NCBI GenBank assembly: GCA_044346175.1
Contig: JBIIZQ010000005.1
Coordinates: 88,815-152,814, forward strand
Source of the DNA: JBJTUH01 sp044346175
GTDB lineage: Bacteria; Cyanobacteriota; Vampirovibrionia; Vampirovibrionales; JAJTHC01
Length of the DNA: 64,000 nucleotides
Direction: 5' to 3'
Part shown: positions 18,159 to 33,100 of the stretch, in pieces
Numbering within the stretch: the stretch's first letter is position 1
How the letters are laid out: each line of letters begins with the position of its first letter
Notes under the pieces: model-generated
Databases searched by the model: none
What the model saw: the letters and a program-made list of their open reading frames with translations, nothing else
What the model was told of the DNA's origin: nothing
Made by a program: the position numbers and the translations under genes

Positions 18159-21100
18159 AAAACTCCTGAAGCCTCACTGGCTAGCGAGAACTCCCTAAAT
18201 TAGTGTAAGAAATTAGAAGGGGTACACAAACGTATAGAGAAACCAGAGATTTACTCGATGGACATAGCGTTACCATCAAAGCAATACAAGTATAAGGACA
18301 AAACCGTGAAAGCACTTTTTTTGAACCCATTTTTCTAGGGTGCTTACAGTGTAGTTTAATCCTTTCATTATCCTATCATGGTCATAGGATTGCTTCAAAT
18401 GATATGTTGAATGCTTTTAAGAACAAAAGTTGACAACTCTGTTTTCGGTCAACTTGTTTTTGATAGTTAGGTCATAAGCATCCAACACTAAAATTTCTTT
18501 AAATGGATATGGCGTTTCGAATATAAAGCTCTCTTCAAAATGATGGGTTTTTATGACAATCATTACTTCATATTTCTTGTTTTTACATGCGGAAATCAAT
18601 TTATTTTTTGCCTGATGTAAAGTTTCATCATCCTTTTGGATTTTTATAGGGACGGGTTTTGAATTGTAATGAGTTTTCAGAAAACCATCAATGCCAGCAT
18701 TCCTATAAACTGGTAAGGCATCAATGCTATTTAATATCGCTAACTCTTTCTTGGATTTACTTTGATAACTTTCCCTGCCTTTTTTTAATAGTTTTGATTC
18801 TGTGATGACTAGCTCATCAAGCCTTTTGCTTGAGAGGTTAATGGCTTCAGCTGAAATATCTATACCTATAAACTTTCTATTCAAAAGTTTAGATGCAACA
18901 AGCGTTGTACCACTGCCACAAAAGGGGTCTAATATCGTATCACCTTCGTCTGAGGCGATTTTAATAATTTGTTGCAGAAGTAAAACTGGTTTTTGAGTGG
19001 GGTATCCCACTCTTTCATTTGCTTTTGGATTTAAAAAAGGAATTTCCCATACGTCTGAAAGAGGAACACCCTTTTTTTCTTTACCCCATATGATATTTCC
19101 AGAATCATCTTTCTTATAGGCAGATTTTCCATGATTATTTCTTTTTCGCTCTTGCAAAATCTGGTCTAGGTTTGTTGTTTCTGAGTATTCTGTATACAAA
19201 GTGTTGAATTTAAAGTTCTCAGATTTGCTATAAAAATAAATATTCTGATGACTGTTTAATAAGCCTTTTTTTGAATTAGACCATCTTTTATAGCTCCAGA
19301 TAATCTCACTTTGAAAACGAGTTACACCAAAAACGTTATCTAATAAGATTCTTAAGTGATGAGACGCATATTTATCACAGTGTAAAAAAATACTACCCGT
19401 CTCTTTTAGAACTCTTTTACACTCAATTAAACTTATTTTAATGAAATGAACATATTCATCTATTGATGACCAAGTATCATCAAAGGAATAGCTTTTTAAA
19501 TCATCCCGAGTCTTTAATGTATGAGTTTTTTGTGTGAAAAATGGTGGGTCTAAATAAATAAGGTCAACGGAGTTACTGTCTAATCCTTTTAATTGATGGG
19601 TGCAGTCACCTAATATGAGAGTCATTTGGAAGTTTCGTTTCTACTAGGCTGCTCTTTTGCAATATTGATTAAAATTTGTTTCAGGTTGATTCCTGTATAG
19701 ATTTTGATTTGCTCCCAAGCTTCATCACCCGCATAGTAAAGCCCGCCGACACCTCTGTAAATCGTTTTTAAGGCATCCTGAATACGTATTGCTTGTATCC
19801 TATTGGGGTAATAAAACATAATTCTTATAGGCTTATAGCCATGGCTTTTTATCGCTTGTACTCTTGTGTGTTCTTTGGTTATATGGTCACCGTCAGTTGT
19901 TGCATCTTTCCATTTGATTTCAAAGGCATCCTTTCCAATTAAACAATCAATTTCAAAGGTTTTTGGTTTGAAACCAAGCTTGTTTTCGACTTTTACTTTC
20001 TCTTTTGAGTCACTATACTTCTCTCTAAAGCAAAGTAACGTTGCCTCTTCTAAGAAAGAACCTGCATATTTGTACAAAAATCTGCCTTTGTTTTGATAGA
20101 GGTCTATTAACTCACCTTCTTTCACTGAGATGCCTAAAACTTGATAAATGAGGTAGTGTGATACATCGTCATTTTTCATTTCGTCAATACGTAGCTTGAT
20201 TTTAGTATCAAGTTTTTTTGAGTACTCATTAGCGAGGCGTGTTATCTTCTCTTCGATGCCAACCATTTCTAACGTTACTTTCTTCTTTATTTTAAGATGG
20301 AGCTTTTCTGTAGGAAAATAAGAAGCCATATTTACAGTGTCGAAGCACTTAAAATCTTTGCTATTATAGCACAAGCATTTTTCAGAACTTACTATACATA
20401 AACTCCTTTCGATCTGAAGTACATGTTTTATAGGGTAGTTTTCTAAAAACATCTTTTCACGAATGATGTGAGGTGTCTTAAGGGGTTCCAAGGTATTTGT
20501 CATGGTTTGCCCCTGGGATTTTTACCACGGCATTCACACTGTCTTCTAGGGCGATGAAGTCTGTGGCTTCATAGGGTGCCATGACAATAATGTCGCCTGC
20601 TGTATAGATGCTCCCATTCATCTGCACGCTTCCTGATACCACGACCGTAATTTCTGTGGCAAGTTTATGATAGTGCATCTCTTCGGAGTCTCCTTTTTTG
20701 TAGTGCTTTACAGCAACCTCTACAGCATTGGTTTTGTGCAGTGTAGGTTCAAAGTTTCCTACAAACCATCCTTTAACCATATCTTGGAGTTTGGCAGTGT
20801 AAATCATGAAAAAAACAGACGCTTTCACTGATAGAAGTAAGACGCACAAAAAGCTAGACGCATGCTCACAGAAGCACATGAAGCGATGCGATATTTAGGA
20901 GATGACAAGACTTTCTTTATCGCACAAAAGTGAAGCCTTAGCAGTATAATACTTTTAGAGTCATTCTTTAAGGTACGCCATAGGATAATTTGCGTTAAAC
21001 TTGCGAGTCACGGCACACTTCCCCCATGCTGACAACTTTCACCTCTCCTGATAAGTCTTCTCTTCAAGTGCCTAGCACTGTGAAGTCGACGCTTCACGGT

Positions 21101-24100
21101 ACTACTTCTTCTCTGGGTGCCTTTCCTGTGGGTTCTTCATGGCGTAAGCGTCGCCATGTCCTGATAAGGCGTTACCTTAGGCAGTCATTACCGCATGCCC
21201 AATTCTATCGGTTCAAACATTTTTGGCAGCGTAAAACTCCTTCTGAGGGTCTTTCACAGTCGTTTCCGCCATTGCGAAACGAGGCGACTTTTCATGTCCT
21301 ACAAGCCCAAAGTTTCTGGCAAAGCGTGGGGTTTGCCTTAGAGGGCTTACGCTTTGTTTATGAAACCCAGCGGAATGTCCGTATTGATTGTGCCATTGTG
21401 CTTATCACTTGTGTGTTAGGGGTTATGGTCTCTTTAAGTGCAACACAGTGGGTGGTATTGTTGGTGTCTCAGGGGATGCTCTTAATGGCGGAAGTTCTGA
21501 ACACGCTTTTGGAATGGTGGATAGACTGGCAAACGAAAGGTCAATGGGACCTCCGAGCTAAACGCCTTAAAGATGTCTCTGCTGGGCTTTGTCTGCTTAA
21601 TGCCTGTGTGGTTGGTCTGGTAATGCTGAGTGTTTTTATGAGTAAGGTTGCTTCGTGAGACAAGCTATGATGCAGGGTGGTTCGAGCGTCCGAACCTACT
21701 GGGTAAAGTCTTTCGCCTTCTAAGCCATTTGATGTAAATAATCCATTAAGCTTTAAAAAACAATCCTTGGGTGTCGATACCCATAATGTGAGTGCGTTGC
21801 CTAACACGCAAGTGAATCCTTGAGTCTCTTGCAAAAGTACCAAGACATTTAGGATGGTCTTCGGATAGCGTACCCATTGTGTAAATATTTGTTACAAGTT
21901 CAGAAAAGCCCTCATCAAAGCGATGTGTCTTTGCTTTAATGCTAATAGGGATACGTTGCAAGGTTCTTAGTAGGGTTCTTACCTGTTGCCTTCTGAAAGT
22001 ATACCCAAAAAAAAGGATGAATCTATCAATTCATCCCCCCTGATAAAAAAGCTTTTAACCTAGTGTTGTGTGTTTTGTAGACAAGCCTCTTCATACAGTA
22101 AGCATGTCTCACAACCCATAGGGTGGATTATTTAAGTTTCTCTTCTCTCTCTTTCTCTTCAGACAGCCTCTCTTTCCAGAGAGGTTTTTTTTTCTTTAAA
22201 CGACCTGTACGGCAAAACAAAAGAGACGCTATCAGCCACTTTTGTGAGTAGACGAGTACGTAGGGCGTTAGGCGATATATTTCATGGCCATTTCGGCTGC
22301 TTTATCTTGTACTTTTTTTACAGTTTCAACTTCATCTGAGACAAGCTTTTGTTGTAACTGCATACGTGTGGATTGTAATTCTAGGGATTTATCCAACGCC
22401 TGAATGGCAGTGACTTTGGCAACCCACTCCTGCATTTGAGGGGAGTCGGGTTCCAAGTTCGCAGCAATACTTTGCAATACTAATAGGACGTTACTGAGTT
22501 GTTGCCTTGATTGGGCAATGATTTGAAGTTGCAGCTCTAAGTCAGACTTTCGAGCCACGAGCATGAGTAATCGTGCGTGTGATGCTGCTAAACCCATACG
22601 ATGGCTCACCCTCCGTGAAATAAAATCTTATATGCTCAATCAACACCGAGTATCACAAAGTCCAAATAGTACATACACCCGAAGGTGTCTTTTTACCCCT
22701 ATAGGGTTCTGCCGAACAAACCCATGCTTAAGTTCTTTCATGGCGATGCCCTTTGCCTACGCAACGGGAGTACCGCAGAGGTACCTACGCAAAGCAACTT
22801 AAGGGAATAGTCAGTCCGGCAGAGTTAAAACCCAGATGGATGTCACTCACAACAGAACTACCACGTGGATATCATTTGAAAGTACGTGACAGTTCAAAGG
22901 CAGGGTAGAAGAAGGTCAAGACGTAAAATCGTCCAGAACACATGGTTGCTGCCGTTACACATACGAAACACTCACATCACTCAAGGCATACAACGTTTCC
23001 ACCCGATAGGTTACACCCATGTATTAGAGGAAAAACCTACCCTTGCTTACCAACATTTTTACATCGTAAAGTATCCTATCACCACAAACAGCCAACACAC
23101 AGGATAGCGACCATATAAAAACAAGGCAATCGTTAGGTACCAAGGTATCACCACACCAAACAACACACGACCTTGAGACCATACCGAGGGTATGCAAACT
23201 TACTCTAAAACATCAGTGTTACACAAACCTTCATACTCAAGTATTCGTCTGTTTAACGGAGAGCTTAACCCTATGTAAAGGTGGCTTTAGAGGGTTGTTA
23301 CATTGTTTTATTGAGCTTAATAGGGCTAGGAAACGGGCAAGCGTCCTTGAAAAGACCTACTAAGTGTCAGGTGGTCTGCATAGTCAAGGTCTCCCCCAAC
23401 AGGTAGCCCAAAGGCAATGCGTGTCACTTGTAAAGCTGGATAGTGCTGTTTTATAAGCCGGGCTAAGTACAGGCAAGTGGTATCGCCTTCTGTAGAAGGC
23501 GGTAAGGCAAGAATCACCTCTTGGAGCTGTGCTTCTATCCCTTTGATACGCTCAAGTAAGGGGATAATGGTGAGACGCTCAGGGGTGAGTCCTTCCAGTG
23601 GAGAAATGAGTCCTCCTAAGACATGGAATTTCCCTGAGAATGGGTCAGCCCGTTCAATGGCATGAATATGAGGCACCTCCGCTACAATACAAAGGCGGGT
23701 GTCTTGTCGGTCGGGGTCGGTACAAATTTCGCAAGGACTTGTGTCCGACCAGTTAAAACATACGGGGCATGGGTGTATTTTGTCTTTTGCTTCTTCTAGG
23801 GCTTGCGCAAAGGCATGTACCCAAGATGTGGACTGTTTCAGGGTATGAAACGCAAGCCTTTGTGCGGTTTTAGGACCAATGGAGGGTAGTTTTTGATAGG
23901 CTTCAATGAGGGTTTGGAGGGCAGGTGCAAAAGTCATGAGTGTGAAGTTTGAGGGGAGTCCCCTCCTGAGCATAGTTTCAAGAAAAATGACAGGTTATGG
24001 ATGGGGGTGAGACGACGTAGAGACACAGGGGGCAATGACCTCCAAGAGTCTTTGGGCTAAGGTTTGCTTGCTTTGAAGTGGAAACTTTTTAGCGTTGAAG

Positions 24101-27100
24101 TTTTGCGTCGTGGCATCAGAAGATAACATCTCCCCAGTGGCTTGAATTAAAGTTACGGCATTGGTAGGGCTTTGAAACCCTGTGTTTGCACTATCCACAC
24201 GGTTGAGAACAAGGGCATCCACACCTTTGCGGTTTCTTTTTTCGTTGGCAAGGGTTAAGTCTTCATGGACTTCTGCTGCAAATCCAACCATATAACATTG
24301 CTGAGAAGGTATCCCATGGTCTTTTCGCTTTTTAGCAAGGCTTGCCAAGACATCAGGGTTAAGGGTTAGTGCGAGATGAATACTAGGGAGGGTGTCGTTT
24401 GCTTCGACTTGGACAAGGGTTTCTTTTTTTAATTTCTGTTGAATCGCAGGGGAAAGAGGTTTAAAGTCACTCACGGCGGCGGCCATCCATAGGCAAGTGG
24501 GTTTGGCGAATGGTTCATCAAAGAGGAGAGATTCAAGACGCTGATGTAAGCTCTCTACGCATGGCGTGTAATAGACGGGGTACGGTCGCACTGGCAAGCG
24601 TCCTTGGGGCATAGCGGCACATAGCACAACCTCTGCACCCTGCACCCACGCTTCATCGGCAAGTGCTACGCCCATTTTGCCTGAGCTACGGTTGGTAAGC
24701 ACTCTTGCAACGTCAATGGCTTCTTGGGTACCACCAGCCGACACGATCACACGTTTGCCTGCCCACGCTTTGGGGGTTGGGTGGCAAGCTTTATAAAGTG
24801 CAAGGAGTACGTGGTCAAAGGGTGGAATATGACCTTTTCCTGTTTCACGACAGGCTAAAAATCCTGCTTCAGGCTCAAGCCCAATGTGCTGAGGGCGTGC
24901 CTGAAGGATGTGCCAATTTTCTTGAGTGGCGGGGTTTTCCCACATGCGTGTATTCATCGCAGGTACCCATACAACGGGTTTACCCGTAAAGGTTAGATAG
25001 GTGCAACTGAGGAGGTCATCGGTGAAGCCGTAACGACATTTTGCCATCATATTTGCACTGGCGGGGTACATCAGGAGGACATCGCTTTGTTGAGGGTACC
25101 AAATGTGCCAAGGCGTTCCTGAAACAGGCTCAACGCCTAGAGGGTCAAGAATGACGGGATACCCTGATAAGCTTTGAAGGGTCAAAGGAGAGACGAACGC
25201 TTGGGCATTTGTACTTAGCACGACATAGACAGCCTCTGCCCCACGGCGATATAGCTCACGTATAAGGTCGCACGCTCTGTAGGCGGCAATGCTCCCAGAT
25301 ATGCCTAGGGTTATCCGCCTCCCTTTAAAATCCAGTAATGGGGTTGTGGGTGCATGTAGACTTTCTTGAGAAAAATCATGGATATCGCAAGTGTCTTCAA
25401 GTATTTCAGGAGGGGAGAGGGGGGGCGGTGTGCCTGTCATAACATCATTGGGCTAGAGCTAGAAGGACTAAACTAGAAGGGCTGAAAACGTTAAATATAA
25501 AGGGTTTAGGTTGAACTGAGGTTATGCTTAAAAAGTGAAAACATTATCAGAGCATTATCACAAAGCGGGTATGCCCTGTCTCTGTGCTTCTCTCTCGTTA
25601 CCTTTAGTATATCATCCTAAAACAAGCTTTGTGCCTAAAACAAGCTTTTAGGGTCGATAGCACCAAAATATGCCATGGTGGTGTTCATGCCTTTAATAAA
25701 CGCTTTTTTGGGTTTGAATAAAATCTTTTCATGAAAAAGCTATAGCAACCCTTATGTTGTAATGCTATGATGAAAACATCTTTTTTTATTTTAGGCATAA
25801 ACCATGATGTTCGATGTCATGATGTGCGATGTAAAGTAACGCTTTCTGTAAACGGGTTGTTTACGCAAGGTTACTATAGCTTGCCATCAGATATGAGCCT
25901 ACGGTTAGCTTTTTCTGTGAGTGTCGTTTACTCTGTTCTTTCTAGGATACCGTGTTAGCGAAGTAACCTTATGGACACATCAACCCCGTTGCATCCTTCC
26001 TCTTCTTTTCCTTCTGTTTCTACTGAGTCTGTTACCGACCCTTCTACCAGCTCTGAAGACGGTGTGAGACTTTTTGCTGAAACACGCACTGCATCCTATC
26101 GAGAATTACCTCCCTTAAGCGACCAGTTGAGTGAAAATCTTGAAAAAACAACCTTGTGGACGCACCAACCTAAAGCGTCTGCAACCACGGCGTTACCACC
26201 TAACCCATTGTTTGTTCAGCCGAACCAGTCTCAACGTCTGAAGCGTATCTTTCGTTTGGCACTCGTGGCTGGTTTTGGTGGACTTGTCTTTTTATTGGTA
26301 TTTTTGTTGACGTTTAAACTCTTTGGAAGTACCCTGCAACAGTGGCTTTCGGGGATTCAGGGTGGTACGGTAGCACCGCTTCAATCTGGATTTTTGCCTA
26401 CATTACAGAAAGATATGACACTTTTGGTGATGGGTGTGGATGTGAACCACAGTAACCCCATGGCACCTTTTGACGGTACACGCACAGACACCATGTTGCT
26501 GTTACGTTTAAAGGCGAAAAACCAATCGTTGAGTTTAATCTCGATGCCACGAGATAGTAAGGTCTATCTTGCGGGTGGTCGAGGTATTGATAAACTCAAT
26601 GCAGCCCATGCCATTGGTGGCCCTGAGCTCGCCCTGCAAACGGTGCAAGAAACCTTGGGTATCCCTGTTGACCATTACATGGTGGTGAATCTTGGTGCGG
26701 TGAGACAAGTGGTTGATGCGGTGGGTGGCATTGATATGACCATTCCTAAGCCTCTTCATTATACCGACCATACCGCCAAGCTCCGTATTGACTTTGAGCC
26801 TGGTAAGTACCATCTTGATGGTAAGCAGGCTGAAGCCTATCTACGCTTTAGACACGATGCCCTTGGTGACATCGGGCGTATCAAGCGTCAACAGGAGTTT
26901 GTGTGGAGCGTGATGCAAAAGCTCAAACATGACCCGTTTATTTTGACCAAACTCCCTGGTATTTTTGGGGTGGTACAGCAGGAAATAAAAACGGATTTAC
27001 CCATTGACCAGCTTGTAGCGGTTGCCAATTTGATGAAACAGGCAGATACTCGGAATCTTCAAGTGACGACCCTTCCTGGCGCACCCTCTCAGCATAGTGC

Positions 27101-30100
27101 TGCCAGCTATTGGATTATTAACCCCACGGCGACTGAATCGGTTTTAAAAGAGTTTCTTGCCACGGACGTAGCCACGTTAACCCCTGAGCAACAAAGCACC
27201 TTACAGGCTCAACCTCTCAAAGTGGGAATTTATTATGTGAAAGCCCAGGCTTCAAATCTTGCTTTATGGCAAGCCTCTCTGAAGGCTCAGGGTATAGAGG
27301 TGCTTTGCACTACAAAAGTGCGTCAGCTTAACACGCAGTTATGGCATCGTGTTTCCCCCCCACAGTTACCAGCACAGTGGATGCAAACATTGTTGAAGGT
27401 CTCGCCAGAGTTTCAAGACTTGCCCTCTTTTGCGACCTATCACAGCATGATGGGGTATGAGTCTCCAGCTTGTCACCCCCAAGAGCAGTTAGCGATTGTA
27501 CTGGGTGCAACGGCGTTGCCTCCTGTTGTGCCTCCTGCTGCGGGTTCTGATATTACAGCTTCAAAGCCGTAGTGTTTTAGGCTTGGTTCCTCGATAAGAT
27601 TGCCCTCATGAGATTTTCCTCATGGCTTCCTCAATGAGAGGTCACTCTTTTTAAACAGCGTTTTAGTTTTATGTTTTTAGATAATCCTTGGAGTTAGCGT
27701 TTTATGATGGTTACTTTGCAAAGCAATGATTCGCATCGTTCGATATTAGCCTGCTTGATGCGTGCTTCTTTGGCGGGGCTATTATGCTTTATGGTAGGTA
27801 TGACGCTTGTCTCTGTCACCGTAGCCCCTAGTTTTGCGGAAGAGGGGCCTGTACCTTCCGCTCCTAAGGCTCCAACACCTTCCACTACTGAGACCTTAAA
27901 AGAAAAAACAGGACTATTTAAAAATTCCTTCAAGAAACTTTTTGGTGCAAAAACAACCGAATCCTCCACTTCCGAAACGCCCTCTGAAGCCAGTGTGACT
28001 GGTGGGGGTTCTTCTGATACAAAATCGGCACCCGCTACACCCTCACAACCTCCATTTTTTCCTGTGCCTGAAGCACAGCCCACGGTTACGGCACCTGTCA
28101 TGAGTACAGAGGCACCTCCTGATTTTTCATTGAATCGCTTGACGGATGCTGCGAACCCCTTTGGGCTAACGGCTTCTAAGCTTAAACTTGAAAAAGCAGT
28201 CAAACTCTATCAAACACCTAACATGAATGCACAAGCCCTGAGTTTACTTACTGAACTTAAAAACTGGCTTGTACCCTGTGTTGAAAACCACATGTTGTTG
28301 TATCAAACGCTTGCTAAGGTGCCTAATGCCAAGGTGCAGTCTGACCTTGAAAAGCAAGTGGCACTTGAGTTTGCCAGTGTGCGTGATGAATCTCTTTACT
28401 GGTATGGTGCTGCTCTCATTAAAGCAGGTCGTGCCAAGGAAGCAGTGGAGCCTCTCATGGCCGTGATTCTATCTCAGCCTCGGCGTGAGTTTGGTATTAA
28501 AGCTTACGAGCAGTTGCAAAAAATAGGTTTCACAGAGCGTGTTCAGGTCAACATGCTTAAGAATTAGTTTTTTTAACCATAAAGGCTGATGCTGCGTCAT
28601 GTTTATTTCGTTAAAGCCACTTTGGCAACGAGCGATAGCTCATCGTGGAGGGGTGTGGGATACGCCTCAAGAACGAAATACATGGCGCAGTATTGCTTTG
28701 GCAGGGCAGCAAAAGCTTATCCCTGAAATTGACTTGGTCCCCCTTCGTGATGGCACCCCTGTGGTGTGTCATAATCCTTGGTTGCCCAAGTATCTTCGAG
28801 GAGACCAGCCTTGGTTTAAAGCCCTTGTACCTCTCATGACCAAAGCGCAGTATGAAGCCCTTTGCCACAAAGCAGGCGTATTACCGTTGACGTTGGATGC
28901 TGTCCTTGCATCGGTTAAAAAAAATCCTGTATTACTTGATATTAAAATGCTTTCACCCAAAATGAAGGATTGGCTCAAAACGTATGCTTTTGAGTCGTAT
29001 CATCGTGAAACGCTACGTTTGCAGAGTTTTTTTAGCAAAGATATTGCATGGCTTAAACAACATACACCACTCAAGGTTTGGCAGGTTATTGGGCTAGATG
29101 AGTCAGCACTCTCCTTGCATAGTTCACGCTTTTTTAATGGACTCAGTCATTTATGGGCAACCATACAACTGAGCGGTAAACGTGCTAAAACACCTGATGG
29201 GTTCAATATTGCGGGAAATCTGATAAAAGAAGATGGCACGCCTGTTCGTACGATTGAGCCTTTGTTGCAGTCTGCACAAAAAGGTATAGAAATTACGTTT
29301 TGGTCTGTCGTGAATCCTGTCAAGCAAGCACTGTTTAAATCTTTTGCGACGGTGGGTCAAGTGATAGAAGGGAATAAAGTCAATGTTCTCAGACACTTTA
29401 CCTAACGTGCCTCAGCCTGTACTCCTTCCTTTTAAGGGGCAAATGCCCAAGGTGCATCCTACCGCTTTTATCGCTCCTGGTGCTGTCCTTGTAGGAGATG
29501 TCACGGTGGGGGCTTACAGTAGCGTATGGTATGGCTGTGTATTACGAGGGGATGTCGCCCCGATTGTGATAGGGGAGCGTACCAATATTCAGGATGGCAC
29601 TGTGATTCATGTGGCGAGTGCGGAAATTGGCGGCAAGCAGACTCCCACACATATAGGGGATGATGTGACGGTGGGGCATCAAGCACTTTTACATGCGTGT
29701 TGTGTTGAGAGGCAGTCTCTTGTGGGGATGAAAAGCGTGATGCTGGATGGTAGTACCCTTGCCCAAGGGAGCATGTTGGCGGCACATAGCATGCTCACCA
29801 AAGGTAAAACAGTCCCCACGGGTATGCTATGGGCGGGGAGTCCTGCAAAGATGCTACGCTCGCTGAAAGACCATGAAACCGCATGGTTATTGACCTCGGC
29901 ATGTCATTATGTGACACTGGCTCAAGCAGCAAGTGAAAGTTTAAAGACGTGATACGAAGGACGTTATCAGTTGATGATGTGTCTCTTCCCTATGATGCTA
30001 GCCCTTAGAAAGGCACTTAAGTTATGATATTTCGTCCTTATGGCATGCCTTCTGTGCCACCCTCGTGGCAAGCAAGAGTCTTGTTACCACTGGTGTATGC

Positions 30101-33100
30101 GGGGATTGGGTACTTAGCAGTTACAAATCCAGCCTTTGGCTGGGTATGGCCTTTGATTTTATGCTTTTTAGGCTACTGGATTTTAAAGCGACAGTTGAGT
30201 GCCTTCTCGTGTCATCATATCGTACAAGCTTTGGGTGGCTCGGCGTTTGTAATGAGCATGATAGACGTGTGCCGAGCTTATATTTTACCCTTTTTCCAAG
30301 CAACGGATTTTACAAAAACGATGCCTTGGGGTACCCTCTCTTACTGGATGATGTTGCTTGGCATGGCACTTGTCCTAGCAGTGGTTGTAACAGGCGGGGT
30401 GTGTGCTTTGTTAGGACGACGGTTTTACATCCCTTGGGTGAGTGATGTGTTAGGCTTAGACTAGGGGCTGTTTTTAAAACAGCCCCTCATCCTCAATTTA
30501 TGGTGTTGGAAACCACTGGTGCCACTTGGCACTGACTTGTGCTTTCATCGTATCGGACATCTCGATTTCCTCAGGCCACTCTCGAGTATAGCCTTCCGAT
30601 TCCCAGCGACGTGTGGCATCGATACCTACTTTGGTACCATAGGCGTAACGTCTTGCACCGTGGTCAAGTACGTCTTGAGGTCCTTCAGAAAACATCATAT
30701 CGTATTGAGGGTCTGTGTTATTAAACACGTGGAAGGCAACTTCTGACGGGTTTTGAACATCCACATGCTCATCTACGATGATAATGTATTTTGAAAACAT
30801 CATTTGCCCTAACCCCCAAATTCCCGACATCACCTTACGGGCATGCCCTGGATAACGCTTCTTGATGCTTAAAATGACGCAGTTATGAAACACGCCTTCC
30901 CATGGCAGGTTCATATCCACAATTTCAGGAAGGAAAAGTTGTGCTAAGGGTAGGAACATCTGCTCAGTGGCTTTCCCCATGTAGCAGTCTTCTTGAGGCG
31001 GCTTGCCTACAATCGTGGTTTGATAGATAGGGTTTTGGCGGTGGGTCATGGCGGTGATATGAAACACGGGGTAATCATCTGCCAAGGAGTAAAACCCTGT
31101 GTGGTCGCCAAAAGGACCTTCCCGACGGAGTTCATCCAGTAGGACATACCCTTCCAAAATAATTTCACTATGGGCGGGAACGTCAATATCCACGGTTTTA
31201 CATTTGACCATTTCAACCGCTTTTTTGTGCAAAAAGCCTGCAAAAAGAAGTTCATGAATCCCTGGTGGTAAGGGAGCCGTGGCACTATACACCACGTGTT
31301 GCGGTGCCCCAATGGCTACAGCAACCTCAAGACGGTCAAGCCCCATAGCACGGGCATTCTCGTAAATACGCTTGCCATCGTGATGTTTATGCCAGTGCAT
31401 CCCTGTCGTGGCATTGTCGTATTTTTGCATCCGATACATGCCTACGTTTTTTTCCCCTGTTTTGGGGTCTTTCAGAAAGATAGTGCCAAAGGTAATAAAC
31501 GGACCTCCATCATCGGGCCAACATGTCAGGATAGGTAATTTATCGAGCATGGGTTGTGTGGTGTCTGTAATGACCACTTCTTGGCAAGGTGCTACCGTGC
31601 TGGCTTTGTAGGGCTGAGGAAAAATATGGCGTAACTCTGCAAACTGAGGCAACATTGCCATTTTGTCTAATAAGCCACCTTCTAAAGCACCTGAAAGCAT
31701 CGCCATATCAGGCTTGACATAAAAACGAATGCGCTCTTGAAGGGCTTTATAGTCGGTAATAGTCCCTGTGTTGAGAAGCCCCAAAGCACGGAGCATTCTT
31801 GGATGGGTGCCTAAGGCGTTAATCAGTAGGGGAATTGGATGTCCCTTGGGGTTTTCAAACAGAAGGGCTTTGTTCTGAGCCTCGGGCAGTTTACTGATAC
31901 GGTCGGTAATTTCAGTAATTTCTAGGTGAGGGTCAGCTTCAGCTTTAATGCGTACGAGGTCGTTTTGTGCTTCAAGTTGGGTGATAAAGGTTCGTAAATC
32001 AATGGGGGCAGGGTCGCCACCCGTCATGGTTACGCCACTACTTTGAGCCAGTTGTCCTAATTGACCCAGTTTTTCGGTCATACTACCCAACATGCCAAAT
32101 ACCATCATCATGATGAGGACACTCCTTTATAGGGTTGTGTTGTGCGTGCGAAAGCATTTAAACGTACTTATAGCGTACGGAGACTCACAGACCTTATATC
32201 TAAAAGTGCATACCTGTGAGTAGTATTCTCAGCTTATCGCACCCAAGCTTACGGTAAAAGTGGCATTAAGCTATTCTTTATATGGCACTTTTGAAATATG
32301 GCACTTTTGAAATCTTCCCAAACGAAGTACTAGCTTCCCCATGTCCTTACATACTAGAAGTCGATTCTTGAGAGTTTTGCCTTACACTTCCTTGAAAAAT
32401 ATTGGTCGTCGTTGTTTTTGACTTAAAGTTTTGCTTTTTATTGCCGAAAAGCTTTAAGAGGATATTGTTTTTAAGAGGATATTGTTATTGTCGGCTATTT
32501 TAGAATTGGAATGATAAGTATCATGAACACCATCAATACTCCTAATGTACCTACTACAGGTTTTAACCCTAAAAAATTACTAGATGAAGCTAGACAACGC
32601 CTCAAAACCAGAAATAACGACACGTTAAAACAACTTACAAATTTTGTGGTGCCTAAAAATCAAACCCCTTCAAATCCTGCTACTAATTTGTTAACCCCAA
32701 GTCGTATACGTGAACATGCTGCCCAAGGGAACAGTGTGTTTAATCAGTTTAACATTACAGAGGAAATACCCGAGTCACAAGTGATTCCTCAAGAAAAGCC
32801 AGAACCAACTGTGGTTAATAATACTCCCAAGCCTCCTCCTCAGCCTTCTACTCAAAGTGCCTATGAGAGTATTGCAGATATTGAGAGACGATTGACCGCC
32901 GAATACCAAAATTACTTGAGATAGTAGCATTCAAGTTTTAGTAAACCATGCCTGCTTATTTTGTGGCATAACAAGTGAGAATTTGTTCCTACAGTTTATG
33001 CTATTGGTTTCTTCTACAGCACCTGCCGTACCTTGGTACTGGCACGATAAATACCCTCGTATTCTGCTTTGAATCGACTCATGACCTCCAAGGCAAACGC